Positions 34,422-43,681 are shown, counted from the stretch's first letter. The stretch is DNA of 46,725 bases from Clostridia bacterium (GCA_017522945.1 JAFWXT010000032.1:1-46725), one strand, 5' to 3'. Program-made: numbers and translations. The notes: a model not told the origin generated them from the letters alone.

Positions 34422-34895
34422 TTAAGCTGGAAAATATACTACGTATAAAAGAACGGTATCGCGAATACTGGTGTTAACGTTATTTTGAATAGTTAAAGAA
34501 AATGATTTTGGTAAAATTGCTAAATTTTCAATATTCCAAGTAACGATAACTGCCTGTTCGCCCGGAGCTTTGGTTACCGTAATATCCGTGTTTGAATGAT
34601 TATAGTTTAAAAGTACGGTTGGATCGGTTGCGTTTGCAGGATTTACTTGATAATAAACTTTAAAAGTAACTTTTCCAGTTTGATTTATAATCTTAATTAC
34701 GCTTTTAACTGGAACTTCGTCAACAGTTTCGCCTATTTCCAAAGGATTACCCTGCTCGTCGGTAACAGCTGTTATAACTATACTTTCAACGTTTACGGTT
34801 TCGTAATATTGCTTAATCTTAATACCGAAAAAGCCTACCACGCAAACCGAAAGAATATATACTGCACAAATTACTAATATTACTGATTTTTTCAT
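34422..34895 (-). CDS. Membrane-anchored exported protein of unknown function
   Basis: A 157-residue protein with one N-terminal membrane helix (about 4-26), then an extracellular beta-rich domain (VESIVITAVTDEQGNPLEIGE, TVLLNYNHSNTDITVTKAPG). The pattern recalls small Ig-like or cadherin-like modules. There is no lipobox or sortase signal. It begins 18 bases after the permease gene ends, so it is most likely co-transcribed with the ABC genes. Confidence 0.75.
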   Translation of the reverse strand: MKKSVILVICAVYILSVCVVGFFGIKIKQYYETVNVESIVITAVTDEQGNPLEIGETVDEVPVKSVIKIINQTGKVTFKVYYQVNPANATDPTVLLNYNHSNTDITVTKAPGEQAVIVTWNIENLAILPKSFSLTIQNNVNTSIRDTVLLYVVYFPA

Positions 34896-34913
34896 ATTAC
34901 AAGTTTACCATCC

Positions 34914-36584
34914 TTATTTTTCATTATAGTAAACTTTAATTTTGTTTACGTACATATATAGGCAAGCAACTAAAAATACTATACCGATAAGAGATAGCTT
35001 TATACAAGCAAGGTTAACAGGTTCTTTTACAGCGTCGGTAAATAATACGAACGAGAAAAAGGCTATAAGCGCCGAAACGATAAAGGCTATTACCGTTGAG
35101 CCCCTTTCGTTAGGATTATCATCCATTTCACCGCTAGTTGCGTAAGTTTCGTTTTGCGGATTCATTAAATCGAGCGATGCGCTCCATATCATATGCCCCG
35201 CGTTAAGCGCTATGCAAGATATAGCTAAAAGCGCAATATTAAGCGCGCTAAACTCAACCATATTACCAAATATACAAACCGAAACGGCAAGCGAAATACT
35301 TGAAGCGATCAAGGTTGGTAATAATCTTAAGGTGATAGGAAGTATAGGGCTAATAGGTACGGTTTTTTTAACGTAAGCCGCCCTACCATCGCGACTGTAA
35401 AAGGTTGCTATCATAGCGTTTGACGCCAAGATAGGAAGTAAAATTAGAAGTAGGTTAAAAGCGTAAACCATGTTAAGCCCCGCAGTTCTCGTATCAATCG
35501 CGTTAAATATTTTGTTTATTAAATAGATAAGTATGGGAACGATTATATAAACTGCAATAAAGTTTACCATAAGCCCCGAACGAAGAACTGTTGAACATTC
35601 GGTTTTAAGAATTGAAATAACTAATGGTAAAGGTTTATTCGGCTTGTTATTTTCAAAGGTTTTCTTTTCAAACTCGAAAGATTTTGAAACCATTGAAATA
35701 AATAATGGACGCGATAGGAAAAATGCTATTACAAATAATAGAGCTAACGCTAATACGAATAGCGCGAAGTATAAAAATACTCTACCGTCGGCAATGGTAT
35801 AAGTAATACCGCCAAGCCCAGCGCTTACTGCAAATCCTACGATAAAATCAACGATTCTATTTACAGGATATAAATAAGCCGCGCACCATCTAAATATATC
35901 TTGCATAGTGTTTTGAATAACACCAAGCGAATCCATTAAATCGATATTTTCGGGAATTAAAGATATTAATTTTACAACCACGAAAACCACGCCGGTTATT
36001 AAAGCTATATAGCAAAGAATTTGAACGGGTTTAACCTTTTGTAAAAAGCGGTAAATAAACATTGCGGGGATAGAAAGTATCGCGCCGACAAGAACGGGAA
36101 GCGCCGATAAAAGAATAAATACGAACGCTATCCAAATAAAGTTAATAACCGCCACCTTTGAAAGTAGAGCAAAGGCTAAAAAGATAGGAATTGTTAAAAA
36201 TATACTTCTTTTAAGTTCAAATACGTAATAAACTATAAGCCTTGAAATAAAAATCATATTGCCCGTAACGGGTAAAGTTATTAAAATTTTATTATCGTCG
36301 GCAAAGTAAAGGGTTTTCATAAGCCCTAAAGTACAAGAAAATAGCGACATTAACAGTATTCCACCGTAAATAACCATCATTGCATTCTTCGGCACGCCAC
36401 CCATTATATTAAAAATGTGAAGCAATGAACATAAATAGAAGAAAAGATAGGCTACCACCGCAACTATTGTGAATTTTAAAACGGTAAATACAATCTTCGA
36501 TATCAATTTTTGTTTGCTCGCGGTAAACCCAAAATCAATTTTATCTTTGAGTTGCATCATAACGAGCGCTTTTAAGTGTTTCAT
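34914..36584 (-). CDS. ABC-2-like multi-span permease
   Basis: A 556-residue integral membrane protein with about 12 hydrophobic segments. It is arranged like large Firmicute ABC-2-type export permeases: N-terminal cytosolic start MKHLKALVMMQLKDKIDFG, an early helix pair and a conserved RLIVYYVFELKRSIFL segment. Its ATG overlaps the stop of the ATPase fusion by one base (36584), so the two products almost certainly form one transporter. The substrate is unknown. Confidence 0.85.
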   Translation of the reverse strand: MKHLKALVMMQLKDKIDFGFTASKQKLISKIVFTVLKFTIVAVVAYLFFYLCSLLHIFNIMGGVPKNAMMVIYGGILLMSLFSCTLGLMKTLYFADDNKILITLPVTGNMIFISRLIVYYVFELKRSIFLTIPIFLAFALLSKVAVINFIWIAFVFILLSALPVLVGAILSIPAMFIYRFLQKVKPVQILCYIALITGVVFVVVKLISLIPENIDLMDSLGVIQNTMQDIFRWCAAYLYPVNRIVDFIVGFAVSAGLGGITYTIADGRVFLYFALFVLALALLFVIAFFLSRPLFISMVSKSFEFEKKTFENNKPNKPLPLVISILKTECSTVLRSGLMVNFIAVYIIVPILIYLINKIFNAIDTRTAGLNMVYAFNLLLILLPILASNAMIATFYSRDGRAAYVKKTVPISPILPITLRLLPTLIASSISLAVSVCIFGNMVEFSALNIALLAISCIALNAGHMIWSASLDLMNPQNETYATSGEMDDNPNERGSTVIAFIVSALIAFFSFVLFTDAVKEPVNLACIKLSLIGIVFLVACLYMYVNKIKVYYNEK

Positions 36585-38806
36585 TATTCTGCTTCTCCGC
36601 GTGCTAATTTATATTCTGCTAAAAGTTCGCTGGCAAACTGTTCGTCGTTGATAGTTTTTAAATAGAAATCTTCTAAAGGACAAACTTTTTCAACTTCTTC
36701 AATAGTTTTCGTGCACATTATAGTGCCCTTTTTAATTATTGCAATTTTACTACAAATTCTTTCAACTACGTCGATAATATGGCTTGAGAAGAATACTATA
36801 TTACCTGCTTCAGCATGCCTACGCATACATTCTTTAACTTGGAAAATACTTTGTGGGTCAAGACCTGTTAAAGGTTCGTCTAGAATCCAAACTTTAGGAT
36901 TATGAACGAGCGCAGCCATTATGGTAATTTTTTGTTTCATACCGTGCGAGTAGGTTTTCATAGAACTATCGAACGAGCCTTCAAGTTCAAAAAGCTTAAC
37001 CATTTCTTCAATGCGTTCGTTACGGTCTTCTTGCGAAACGTCGTAAATATCGGCAATGTAGTTGATATATTCCCTACCGCTTAATTTTTCGTATAAAGCG
37101 TAATGATCGGGAACGAAACCTATTTGCCCCTTTGCTTGCTTTGACTGACGCGCGCAATCGTATCCGCAAACTTCAATAGCGCCTTCGGTTATAGGTTGAA
37201 TACCAACTATACTTTTAATTATAGTTGATTTACCAGCGCCGTTAGGCCCTAAAAACCCGAATATTTCGCCACCGTTTACAACCAAGTTTGCATTTTTTAC
37301 TGCGTAAACCTTGCTTGTTGCATATCTTTTTGAAAAGTTTTTAAGTTCTAATTTAATACCTGCATCCTTATTCATAGGTTCTTCAATACTCCTTCCGTCT
37401 AATACCGAAGCAAGAGCAATTTCGTCTTGCTTAATTTTTCTTCTGCGAAGCGTCATTTCATAGTGCGCGTCTGCAATCAAGAAGAACTGCGCGTAAACAA
37501 ACCAAATTCCAAGCGCGATAACAACGTAAACGAGGAAGAACAACGCTTGATATACCGGGTGGAATAAAAATTGTAGGTTGCCGATAGTAAACGAAGCTTT
37601 TATTTTATAAATATTTTCTGCCCAAGTACCAAACTTGTCAACTATGAAAGTGCTGTTAAGGAAGAAGAAGTCAACCCCCTTATCGTAGTTTGAAAACCAT
37701 GCGTTACAGAACAATATTACTACGAAATAAACAAAAAAAGCAAACATTGAATAGTAGAATTGTTTAATTTTCGGTCTTTCAAAAATTTTAAGAGCTACTA
37801 AAAGTAGTGGCATAAAGAACGCCGGATAGTGATTTACCCAAAAGTTAACCAAGCTCCATTGAAAAATAGAAACGTCGTTATAGTTAGGCATTATCATTGC
37901 TAAAAACGCGCCCATTACGTTTATAAAGTAGGTAAAATAGAACAACTTTTTAGCCCTGAATATTAAGCATATAGGAATGATAAACATTGCCGTATTACAA
38001 AGGTGTAACGGCCATACCCAAGGAAGTAAAAAAGTGTTGTATTTATAACGCGTACAGAAAGTTATCAAAAGCGTTACACTTAAAAAAGTCATTGCAAAAC
38101 GCTTTGTCTCATAATCTTTAGCGCGAAGAGCAAAATAAATTGCAACGGGAATAATAAATCCCATATATAAAAATACTCTGTGCACTACTGTAAAGTCGTC
38201 AACTATAAGTGATGGATTGCCTTTACCAAATAAAACTTGAAGCCCGTATGATGGAAAAGAAACTAACGCCATAAAAAATAAAGCGATTACAACCTTATGC
38301 CAACCCTTTTCAGGTTTATCAAATTTAAAATCTTTAAGCCAAGCATAACAAGATAAAAATAAACCAAATCCGTTTTCAATTGCAAGCATTACTGCCGAAA
38401 AACCAAATTCGGGATATTCAGGCCCCATAAGTAACACTCTTGACGAACTCATCATTACCGTTGCTAATAAATAAGCGGGTAAACAAAAATACTTGGTTAG
38501 CGTTTGCGTAAACTTATTTTTAAAAAATGGCGTTAATGCTAACACGCAAAAAGCAGTTTGCGAAAGCCCTATAGATATTATCGTTATCCAAGTGTTAAAT
38601 TTGCTAAGCGGTGATTTTTCAATTCCTATAACGTTATTTATCGTGTACTCGATATAAGAATAATAACGAGCGAAGAATATTGCTACGAATATTAAAGCAA
38701 GCGCTTTTTCCATCAAGGCACTATTATTAAATTTATCATTCTTTTTAAGTATCAAGGCAAGCCCTATAAAAACTAAAAGGACTGCTGCCGTAATTAAATA
38801 ATGCAT
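36584..38806 (-). CDS. YwaF-like membrane domain fused to ABC ATPase
   Basis: A 740-residue fusion. Residues 1-430 hold about 10 membrane helices. The LPWVWPLHLCNTAMFIIP and YFINVMGAFLAMIMPN segments match the YwaF/TMEM164-type family. Residues 484-720 are an ABC ATPase: Walker A GPNGAGKST (520-528), signature YSHGMKQK (619-626), Walker B VWILDEP (639-645) and the switch His in FSSH (676). The Y-S-H-G-M-K-Q signature is typical of ABC-2 exporters. The fusion leaves the ATPase C-terminal and cytosolic. It is first in an operon with the permease at 34914. The YwaF part may act as an extra membrane partner or sensor. Confidence 0.85.
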   Translation of the reverse strand: MHYLITAAVLLVFIGLALILKKNDKFNNSALMEKALALIFVAIFFARYYSYIEYTINNVIGIEKSPLSKFNTWITIISIGLSQTAFCVLALTPFFKNKFTQTLTKYFCLPAYLLATVMMSSSRVLLMGPEYPEFGFSAVMLAIENGFGLFLSCYAWLKDFKFDKPEKGWHKVVIALFFMALVSFPSYGLQVLFGKGNPSLIVDDFTVVHRVFLYMGFIIPVAIYFALRAKDYETKRFAMTFLSVTLLITFCTRYKYNTFLLPWVWPLHLCNTAMFIIPICLIFRAKKLFYFTYFINVMGAFLAMIMPNYNDVSIFQWSLVNFWVNHYPAFFMPLLLVALKIFERPKIKQFYYSMFAFFVYFVVILFCNAWFSNYDKGVDFFFLNSTFIVDKFGTWAENIYKIKASFTIGNLQFLFHPVYQALFFLVYVVIALGIWFVYAQFFLIADAHYEMTLRRRKIKQDEIALASVLDGRSIEEPMNKDAGIKLELKNFSKRYATSKVYAVKNANLVVNGGEIFGFLGPNGAGKSTIIKSIVGIQPITEGAIEVCGYDCARQSKQAKGQIGFVPDHYALYEKLSGREYINYIADIYDVSQEDRNERIEEMVKLFELEGSFDSSMKTYSHGMKQKITIMAALVHNPKVWILDEPLTGLDPQSIFQVKECMRRHAEAGNIVFFSSHIIDVVERICSKIAIIKKGTIMCTKTIEEVEKVCPLEDFYLKTINDEQFASELLAEYKLARGEAE

Positions 38807-38889
38807 TTTTGCCTTTTAAAGGAAAATAATTTCCATCTCCATTACTTTTTTTTAGGAAGTTTTATAAACAATTCCATTTTTCTTTCACA

Positions 38890-38918
38890 ATTCTATCATA
38901 TTTCTATAACCTTGTCAA
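38890..38918 (-). promoter_or_regulatory. Promoter of the ABC-fusion operon
   Basis: The minus strand carries -35 TTGACA (38913-38918), 17 bases and -10 TAGAAT (38890-38895). The stretch 38919-39232 otherwise holds only the comF terminator and AT-rich DNA. Confidence 0.8.
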
Positions 38919-39034
38919 GAAAAAAAATCAAAAATGAATTATTTATACCTAATTATTTTGCGTAATTTAACGCTTTTTTACCATTACTTTAGTAAAATTA
39001 AAAAATTTGCATATTATTTTACTTTGAAAAATAT

Positions 39035-39086
39035 AAAAAAAGAGAAGTTTTCGTTAGCTTTTAGCTTAACTTTCTTCTCTTTTTTA
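39035..39086. terminator. Terminator of comF
   Basis: AAAAAAGAGAAG pairs with CTTCTCTTTTTT around a loop that holds a second small hairpin (AGCTTTTAGCT). It lies about 150 bases past comF. Confidence 0.7.
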
Positions 39087-39232
39087 TACTCGTAAAATTA
39101 CCATTTAAATTGCAATTATGAAAAACGCGTGAAAAAATAAGTTAGACTTTAAAATTGATAAAAAATAACCGTTAATAAAGGTGAATTTGCGTCTTAAATT
39201 TACCTTTTAGCTTTTTCTATCTGTGTAAAAAA

Positions 39233-39979
39233 TTAGTCTATTCGTTCAGGGCCTTTACTAACCGACGCAACCGTTAATACGTAAACGGCTTTTACGCCCG
39301 CCTTTTTAAGTGTTTCGCAAATAATTTCAACAGTAGCGCCCGTAGTCATAACGTCGTCAATTAAAAGCAATCTTTTGCCTTTAATCTTTTGTTTATTTTC
39401 AACTTTAAAACTCCCCTTTAAGTTCAAACGGCGTTCTTTTACACTTTCGGTGGTAGCTTGGCGTGGCGTTTCTTTTGATTTAATTAAACAGTCATCAATA
39501 AGCGTTAATTTTGTAACTTTGCAAAACTCTTCTGCCAAAACCCGAGCTTGATTGTATCCCCTTTCTTCTTTTCTATCATCAGTCATAGGTGTAAACAAAA
39601 CGAAATCGCAGTTAAAAAAACTTTTGTAATATAGTAGCGAAAGCTCTTTTGCAAAAATTTTTGCAAGATATTTTTTATTATGATATTTAAAATTTGCAAT
39701 TAAGGGTTTTAGCGCGCCTGCATAAACGTACGCGCTACGCGCCTTTTCAAAGTAAGTTTCTCTACCCGAACAAGACGTACAATATTCTTCGCTGTTAAAA
39801 GTACGCCTTCCGCAATGGTTACAAATAGTTTTATCATTATAAGTAATTTGACTTTCGCAATCCTTACAAAAATAATCACCGCTAAAAATTTCACGCCCAC
39901 AGAGATTACAGGTGTGATTTAAAGGAAACAAAAAATTAATAAACTTATCAAATTTTTCTTTTACTTTAATCGTATTCAT
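39233..39979 (-). CDS. ComF family phosphoribosyltransferase-like protein
   Basis: A ComFC-type protein, linked in other bacteria to DNA uptake and recombination. The 248 residues show two zinc-binding cysteine pairs near the N-terminus (C24, C27, C38, C41 and C53, C56, C67, C70). A PRTase-like domain follows, with the ERGYNQA loop and the PRPP-binding LLIDDVMTTGAT motif. There are no comFA or other competence genes in the window. It lies upstream of the AAAAGTGGCG-type terminator of galE but is a separate unit. Confidence 0.92.
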   Translation of the reverse strand: MNTIKVKEKFDKFINFLFPLNHTCNLCGREIFSGDYFCKDCESQITYNDKTICNHCGRRTFNSEEYCTSCSGRETYFEKARSAYVYAGALKPLIANFKYHNKKYLAKIFAKELSLLYYKSFFNCDFVLFTPMTDDRKEERGYNQARVLAEEFCKVTKLTLIDDCLIKSKETPRQATTESVKERRLNLKGSFKVENKQKIKGKRLLLIDDVMTTGATVEIICETLKKAGVKAVYVLTVASVSKGPERID

Positions 39980-39988
39980 TATAAATAT

Positions 39989-40025
39989 TTAAAAAAGTGG
40001 CGTTAAATGATATGCGCCACTTTTA
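39989..40025 (-). terminator. Terminator of galE
   Basis: AAAAAAGTGGCG pairs with CGCCACTTTT; on the minus strand a T run follows. Confidence 0.85.
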
Positions 40026-40040
40026 TTACCTTTTTAAATA

Positions 40041-41057
40041 TTATTCCTTATATCCGTCGGGATTTTTTAATTGCCAGTTAAGTTGGTCTTTACACATATC
40101 GTCCAAGGTTTTCTTTGCTTCAAAGCCTAAATATTCCTTAGCGTAAGTGGTATCGGCATAACAAACGTCGATATCGCCGGGGCGACGTGGAGCTACCGTG
40201 TAAGGGATATCTTTGCCAAGCGCCTTTGAAAAGCCCTTTATCATATCTAAAACGCTATAACCGCAACCAGTACCCAAGTTAACAACGTATAAGCCGCTGT
40301 TTGAAAGAAGTTTGTCAACTGCTAAAACGTGCCCGCAAGCAAGGTCAACTACGTGAATATAGTCGCGAACGCCAGTTCCGTCTGGAGTGTCGTAATCGTC
40401 GCCAAAAACGTTTACCTTTGGTAGCTTGCCAACTGCAACCTTTGTAATGTATGGGCAAAGGTTGTTTGGAATACCGTTAGGGTCTTCACCTATCAACCCG
40501 CTTTCGTGCGCGCCAACAGGGTTAAAGTATCTTAAAATACCAATATTCCAACTATTATCAGATTTGAAAACGTCTTTTAAAATATATTCTATAAATAATT
40601 TTGTTGAGCCGTATGGGTTTGTTGTTGAAAGTGGAAAATCTTCGGTAATAGGAACGGTGTGTGGTTTACCATATACGGTTGCAGATGAGGAGAATACCAA
40701 GTTTTTACAACCTGCATCGCGCATTGCTTCAAGTAAAATTATTAAACCACCAATGTTATTGTGATAATATTCGATAGGTTTTGCAACCGATTCGCCAACT
40801 GCTTTAAAGCCTGCAAAATTAATAACTGCGTCGATTTTGTGATTTGTAAAAATTTCGTCAAGCGCCTTACGGTCAAGAATAGATTTTTGATAGAAAGTAA
40901 CCTTTTTACCACTAATTTGTTCAACTCTTTCAACCGCAATGCGTTTACTGTTAGATAAATCATCAACAATAACTACTTCGTAGCCCGATTTCATTAGTTC
41001 AATACAAGTATGGCTACCGATATATCCTGCGCCACCAGTAACTAAAATTGTTTTCAT
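40041..41057 (-). CDS. galE: UDP-glucose 4-epimerase
   Basis: Interconverts UDP-glucose and UDP-galactose (often also the N-acetyl forms) with bound NAD+. The 338 residues match the family. The NAD-binding GGAGYIG is at 8-14, and the catalytic Tyr149 and Lys153 lie in NPYGSTK, preceded by FSSSATVYG (Ser/Thr of the triad). The substrate loop includes NPVGAH. It lies 38 bases downstream of the phosphotransferase gene and is probably co-transcribed with it, suggesting a galactose or N-acetylhexosamine salvage unit. Confidence 0.97.
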   Translation of the reverse strand: MKTILVTGGAGYIGSHTCIELMKSGYEVVIVDDLSNSKRIAVERVEQISGKKVTFYQKSILDRKALDEIFTNHKIDAVINFAGFKAVGESVAKPIEYYHNNIGGLIILLEAMRDAGCKNLVFSSSATVYGKPHTVPITEDFPLSTTNPYGSTKLFIEYILKDVFKSDNSWNIGILRYFNPVGAHESGLIGEDPNGIPNNLCPYITKVAVGKLPKVNVFGDDYDTPDGTGVRDYIHVVDLACGHVLAVDKLLSNSGLYVVNLGTGCGYSVLDMIKGFSKALGKDIPYTVAPRRPGDIDVCYADTTYAKEYLGFEAKKTLDDMCKDQLNWQLKNPDGYKE

Positions 41058-41095
41058 TATAATATCCTCGCAAAAAATTATCTTTTATAATCAAA

Positions 41096-42199
41096 TTAAC
41101 CTTTATAATATTTATTAACGATAGCGTTCATTTTATCAAATTGCGCTTCCATATCGCTTACAAGTTTGAATTGAGTTCTAGTTCTATCAAGGTTATGCCC
41201 TTCGCGTTTAATACGGAAGTAAGTATCGCCGTTTAAGTGGTCGGTTAAAAATCTTATACCACATTCATAAGTCATCATAATCGCGCCAAGTGCTAAGTTA
41301 TCAGCTTCGCTTTGAGTCATACTGTTTTTAAGCGCCGACATATAACCCTTAACGTATTGTTCAAATAATTCGATAGAAAAATTAACTTTTGATAAGTCTT
41401 GTTCGTCTTCTGCCGCTGGGTTACAACCAAAACGAATTGAATCGCCAAAATCGTAACAAATAGTGCCAGGCATAATGGTATCAAGGTCGATAACAGCAAC
41501 CGCCTTACCACTTGCATTATCAATTAAAACGTTGTTAAGTTTTGTATCGTTATGCGTAACCTTTAAAGGAATTTCCCCACTTTCAAGTTTTGAAACGATT
41601 GCAGAAACTAAATCTTTACGGTCAAGCGCAAACTTAATTTCTGCACTAACCTCATCTTTTCTACCCGAAATATTATCTTCAATAGCCTTTTCAAGAGCCT
41701 CAAATCTTTTTACGGTATTATGGAAGTTTGGTAAAGATTCATAAAGCTTTGAAGCATCAAACTTAGCTAAAAGGTTAGCAAAGTTACCAAACGCTACCGC
41801 ACTTTCATAAAAATGCTCGGGTTTTTCAACTACTTGATAAGCAGTTGCGTCATCGATAAAAATATAAACCCTAAAATAATTTTCGCCGTCAAAATAATAA
41901 GCCTTATCGTCGTTTGTTAAAATAACCGTTAAAGACTCGCGGTTGGGATTACCACCTTCTTTTGCTATTTGTTCACGAGCAAATTCGGTTACAAGCTTAA
42001 TATTATTCATCAACTTTTCAACGTTTGTGAAAAGATTTGAATTAATACGTTGTAAAATATACTTAACGTTTTTACCGTTTTCGTTCATTATAAGTAAAAA
42101 CGTTTGGTTAATATGCCCTTCTCCGTAAGGTTCGCAAGAAACAAACTCGCCTGCTACTTTGAAGTTTGAAGCTACTTTTTTAAAATCGTAATGAGCCAT
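41096..42199 (-). CDS. Aminoglycoside-phosphotransferase-fold sugar kinase (NahK-like)
   Basis: A 367-residue kinase of the APH/choline-kinase fold. The Brenner motif THNDTKLNNVLID and the DFG-equivalent VIDLDT are plain, and the N-terminal GEGHINQTFLL is the nucleotide loop. Its length and its place next to galE suggest N-acetylhexosamine 1-kinase (NahK), which feeds GalNAc/GlcNAc-1-P into the Leloir-type pathway. No lacto-N-biose phosphorylase is present here, so the substrate is inferred. I chose ATG 42199 (MAHYDFKK; GAGG upstream) over the 18-residue upstream extension, which looks unlike the family. Confidence 0.8.
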   Translation of the reverse strand: MAHYDFKKVASNFKVAGEFVSCEPYGEGHINQTFLLIMNENGKNVKYILQRINSNLFTNVEKLMNNIKLVTEFAREQIAKEGGNPNRESLTVILTNDDKAYYFDGENYFRVYIFIDDATAYQVVEKPEHFYESAVAFGNFANLLAKFDASKLYESLPNFHNTVKRFEALEKAIEDNISGRKDEVSAEIKFALDRKDLVSAIVSKLESGEIPLKVTHNDTKLNNVLIDNASGKAVAVIDLDTIMPGTICYDFGDSIRFGCNPAAEDEQDLSKVNFSIELFEQYVKGYMSALKNSMTQSEADNLALGAIMMTYECGIRFLTDHLNGDTYFRIKREGHNLDRTRTQFKLVSDMEAQFDKMNAIVNKYYKG

Positions 42200-42430
42200 A
42201 ATAATATACCTCGCAATTTTTAGAAAATATACCTTACTGGGTAAAATTTTCATTTTGTTTTGAATATATTATATAACAAAAGATTTAATTTGTAAATAGA
42301 TTTTAACTTTTTATTGTTTTTAAAATACATTTGTGTCCTTTTGTGCTAAGTTTTGGAGCTCTGTTGCAACAATCAATTACAAGCGCACACTTTATACCAT
42401 ACAATTTTTTAAAAAGTGCTTATTTTTTAT

Positions 42431-42459
42431 TTGACAAGCGCGTAAAAGTATGATAATAT
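42431..42459 (+). promoter_or_regulatory. Promoter of the lysine-regulated transporter operon
   Basis: TTGACA (42431-42436), 17 bases, TAATAT (42454-42459). Transcription would begin just before the riboswitch. Confidence 0.85.
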
Positions 42460-42483
42460 AAATGGCGTTGAAATTAAATAGTC

Positions 42484-42672
42484 GAATCATGGAATGATTA
42501 GAGGCGCAATTTGCGATAAGTAGTTTAAAGGCAGACGCTCAAACGTCGATTACCTTAAAACAAAAGGCGCAGTTGCCGAAATCTTTTGTTATTTGAGTAG
42601 CAAAAGGTTGGGTGCAAGGAAAACATCTTTGCAACTGTCACAAATTTTTGTGGAGTGCTTTCGTTCGATTGA
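42484..42672 (+). promoter_or_regulatory. Lysine riboswitch (L box)
   Basis: Conserved blocks appear in the known order: TTAGAGGCGC, GATAAGTAGTTTAAAGGC, a variable arm, GTTGCCGAA, AGGTTGGGTGC, then AACTGTCAC, TGTGGAG and TGCTTTC. The spacing and order match the lysine aptamer. The terminator at 42698-42729 indicates transcriptional control: lysine should promote termination. Confidence 0.92.
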
Positions 42673-42697
42673 ATATACGTAAACTTTGCGTAATTAC

Positions 42698-42729
42698 GGT
42701 CGTAGCACTTGCTTCGACCTTTTTTATTT
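42698..42729 (+). terminator. Riboswitch-controlled terminator
   Basis: GGTCG with inner AGC pairs with GCT and CGACC, followed by TTTTTTATTTT. It ends 27 bases before the transporter start codon. Confidence 0.88.
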
Positions 42730-42755
42730 TCGAAATACTTTTTAGGAGAATTATA

Positions 42756-43643
42756 ATGAAAAAACTACTCACTCTTTTGTTAACAGTTGCAATGATTTGC
42801 ACATCTTTACTCTTTACCGCTTGTGGCGGAAGAGAAAAAGTAGACATTTCTACCGCAAAAACTATTCACGATCTTAAAGGTGCGTCTATTGCAGCTCAAA
42901 GCGCAACCTTCCACCTTGAAGTTTTAAGCCAAGTAGAAGGTATTAAAATTTCAGACTATGAAGATTTTCCTGCTTTACTTATCGCTCTTAATAGCGGAGT
43001 TATCGACGGTTACGTTGCAGAAGAACCAACAGCATACGCTGAATGTTTAAGAAACCCTAACCTTGCATATCTACCATTCGTTAATAACGACACGGGCTTT
43101 ACAGCAGGTCCTACCGATACTGGTATTGCAGTTGCTTTCGCTACAGGTAGTCCTATGGTAGCACAAGTTAACCAAGTTTTAGCAACTATTTCAGAAGATA
43201 CTAAAAAAACTCTTATGGAACAAGCTGTTGAAATGAGCATTAACAAAAACACCGCTTTAGGCGAAAATTTAGCGCTAGTTTCATCAAACACAAACACTTC
43301 TAACGGCACCTTAAAAATTGCTATGGAATGTGGTTACGATCCTTTTAACTGGACTCAAACTTCAAACGTTAACGGTGCTGTAGTTATTGCAAACGGAACT
43401 TCAGGCGCTACTCTTTATGCAAATGGATACGATGTTCAAGTTGCAAAATATATAGCAGCAGAATTAGGTATGGCTCTTGAAATTTACCAATATGAATGGA
43501 ACTCTCTTATTCCTGCAGTTCAAACTGGCGCAGTTGACGGTATTATTGCTGGTATGAGCCCTACCGCAGAGCGCGAATTAGAAGTTGACTTTACTAATTG
43601 CTACTACCTTTCAAATCTTGTTGTTATTTACAAAAAAGCATAA
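42756..43643 (+). CDS. Substrate-binding lipoprotein with permuted SBP halves
   Basis: Binding subunit of an amino-acid ABC importer under lysine control. From ATG 42756 (SD AGGAG) it has 295 residues and a lipidation Cys23 (LFTACGG). The GTG-started longer reading runs through the riboswitch and terminator and is rejected. The order of parts is odd. Residues 35-165 match the second half of SBP_bac_3 proteins (TIHDLKGASIAAQSATF, ALNSGVIDGYVAEEPTA, DTGIAVAF, then VNQVLATIS). Residues 185-295 match the first half (LKIAMECGYDPFNW, GYDVQVAKYIAAELGMALEI, WNSLIPAVQTGAVDGIIAGMSPTAERE, VDFTNCYY). This is a circular-permutation order, so the two lobes could still assemble. Confidence 0.88.
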   Translation: MKKLLTLLLTVAMICTSLLFTACGGREKVDISTAKTIHDLKGASIAAQSATFHLEVLSQVEGIKISDYEDFPALLIALNSGVIDGYVAEEPTAYAECLRNPNLAYLPFVNNDTGFTAGPTDTGIAVAFATGSPMVAQVNQVLATISEDTKKTLMEQAVEMSINKNTALGENLALVSSNTNTSNGTLKIAMECGYDPFNWTQTSNVNGAVVIANGTSGATLYANGYDVQVAKYIAAELGMALEIYQYEWNSLIPAVQTGAVDGIIAGMSPTAERELEVDFTNCYYLSNLVVIYKKA

Positions 43644-43681
43644 TCGCAATAATGAAACAATTATAATTTATAGGTTTAAAA

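Noticed and set aside
42612..42755. Upstream GTG start for the binding protein
   Set aside because: The extension is the riboswitch and terminator; the ATG at 42756 has an SD and a signal peptide directly after it.
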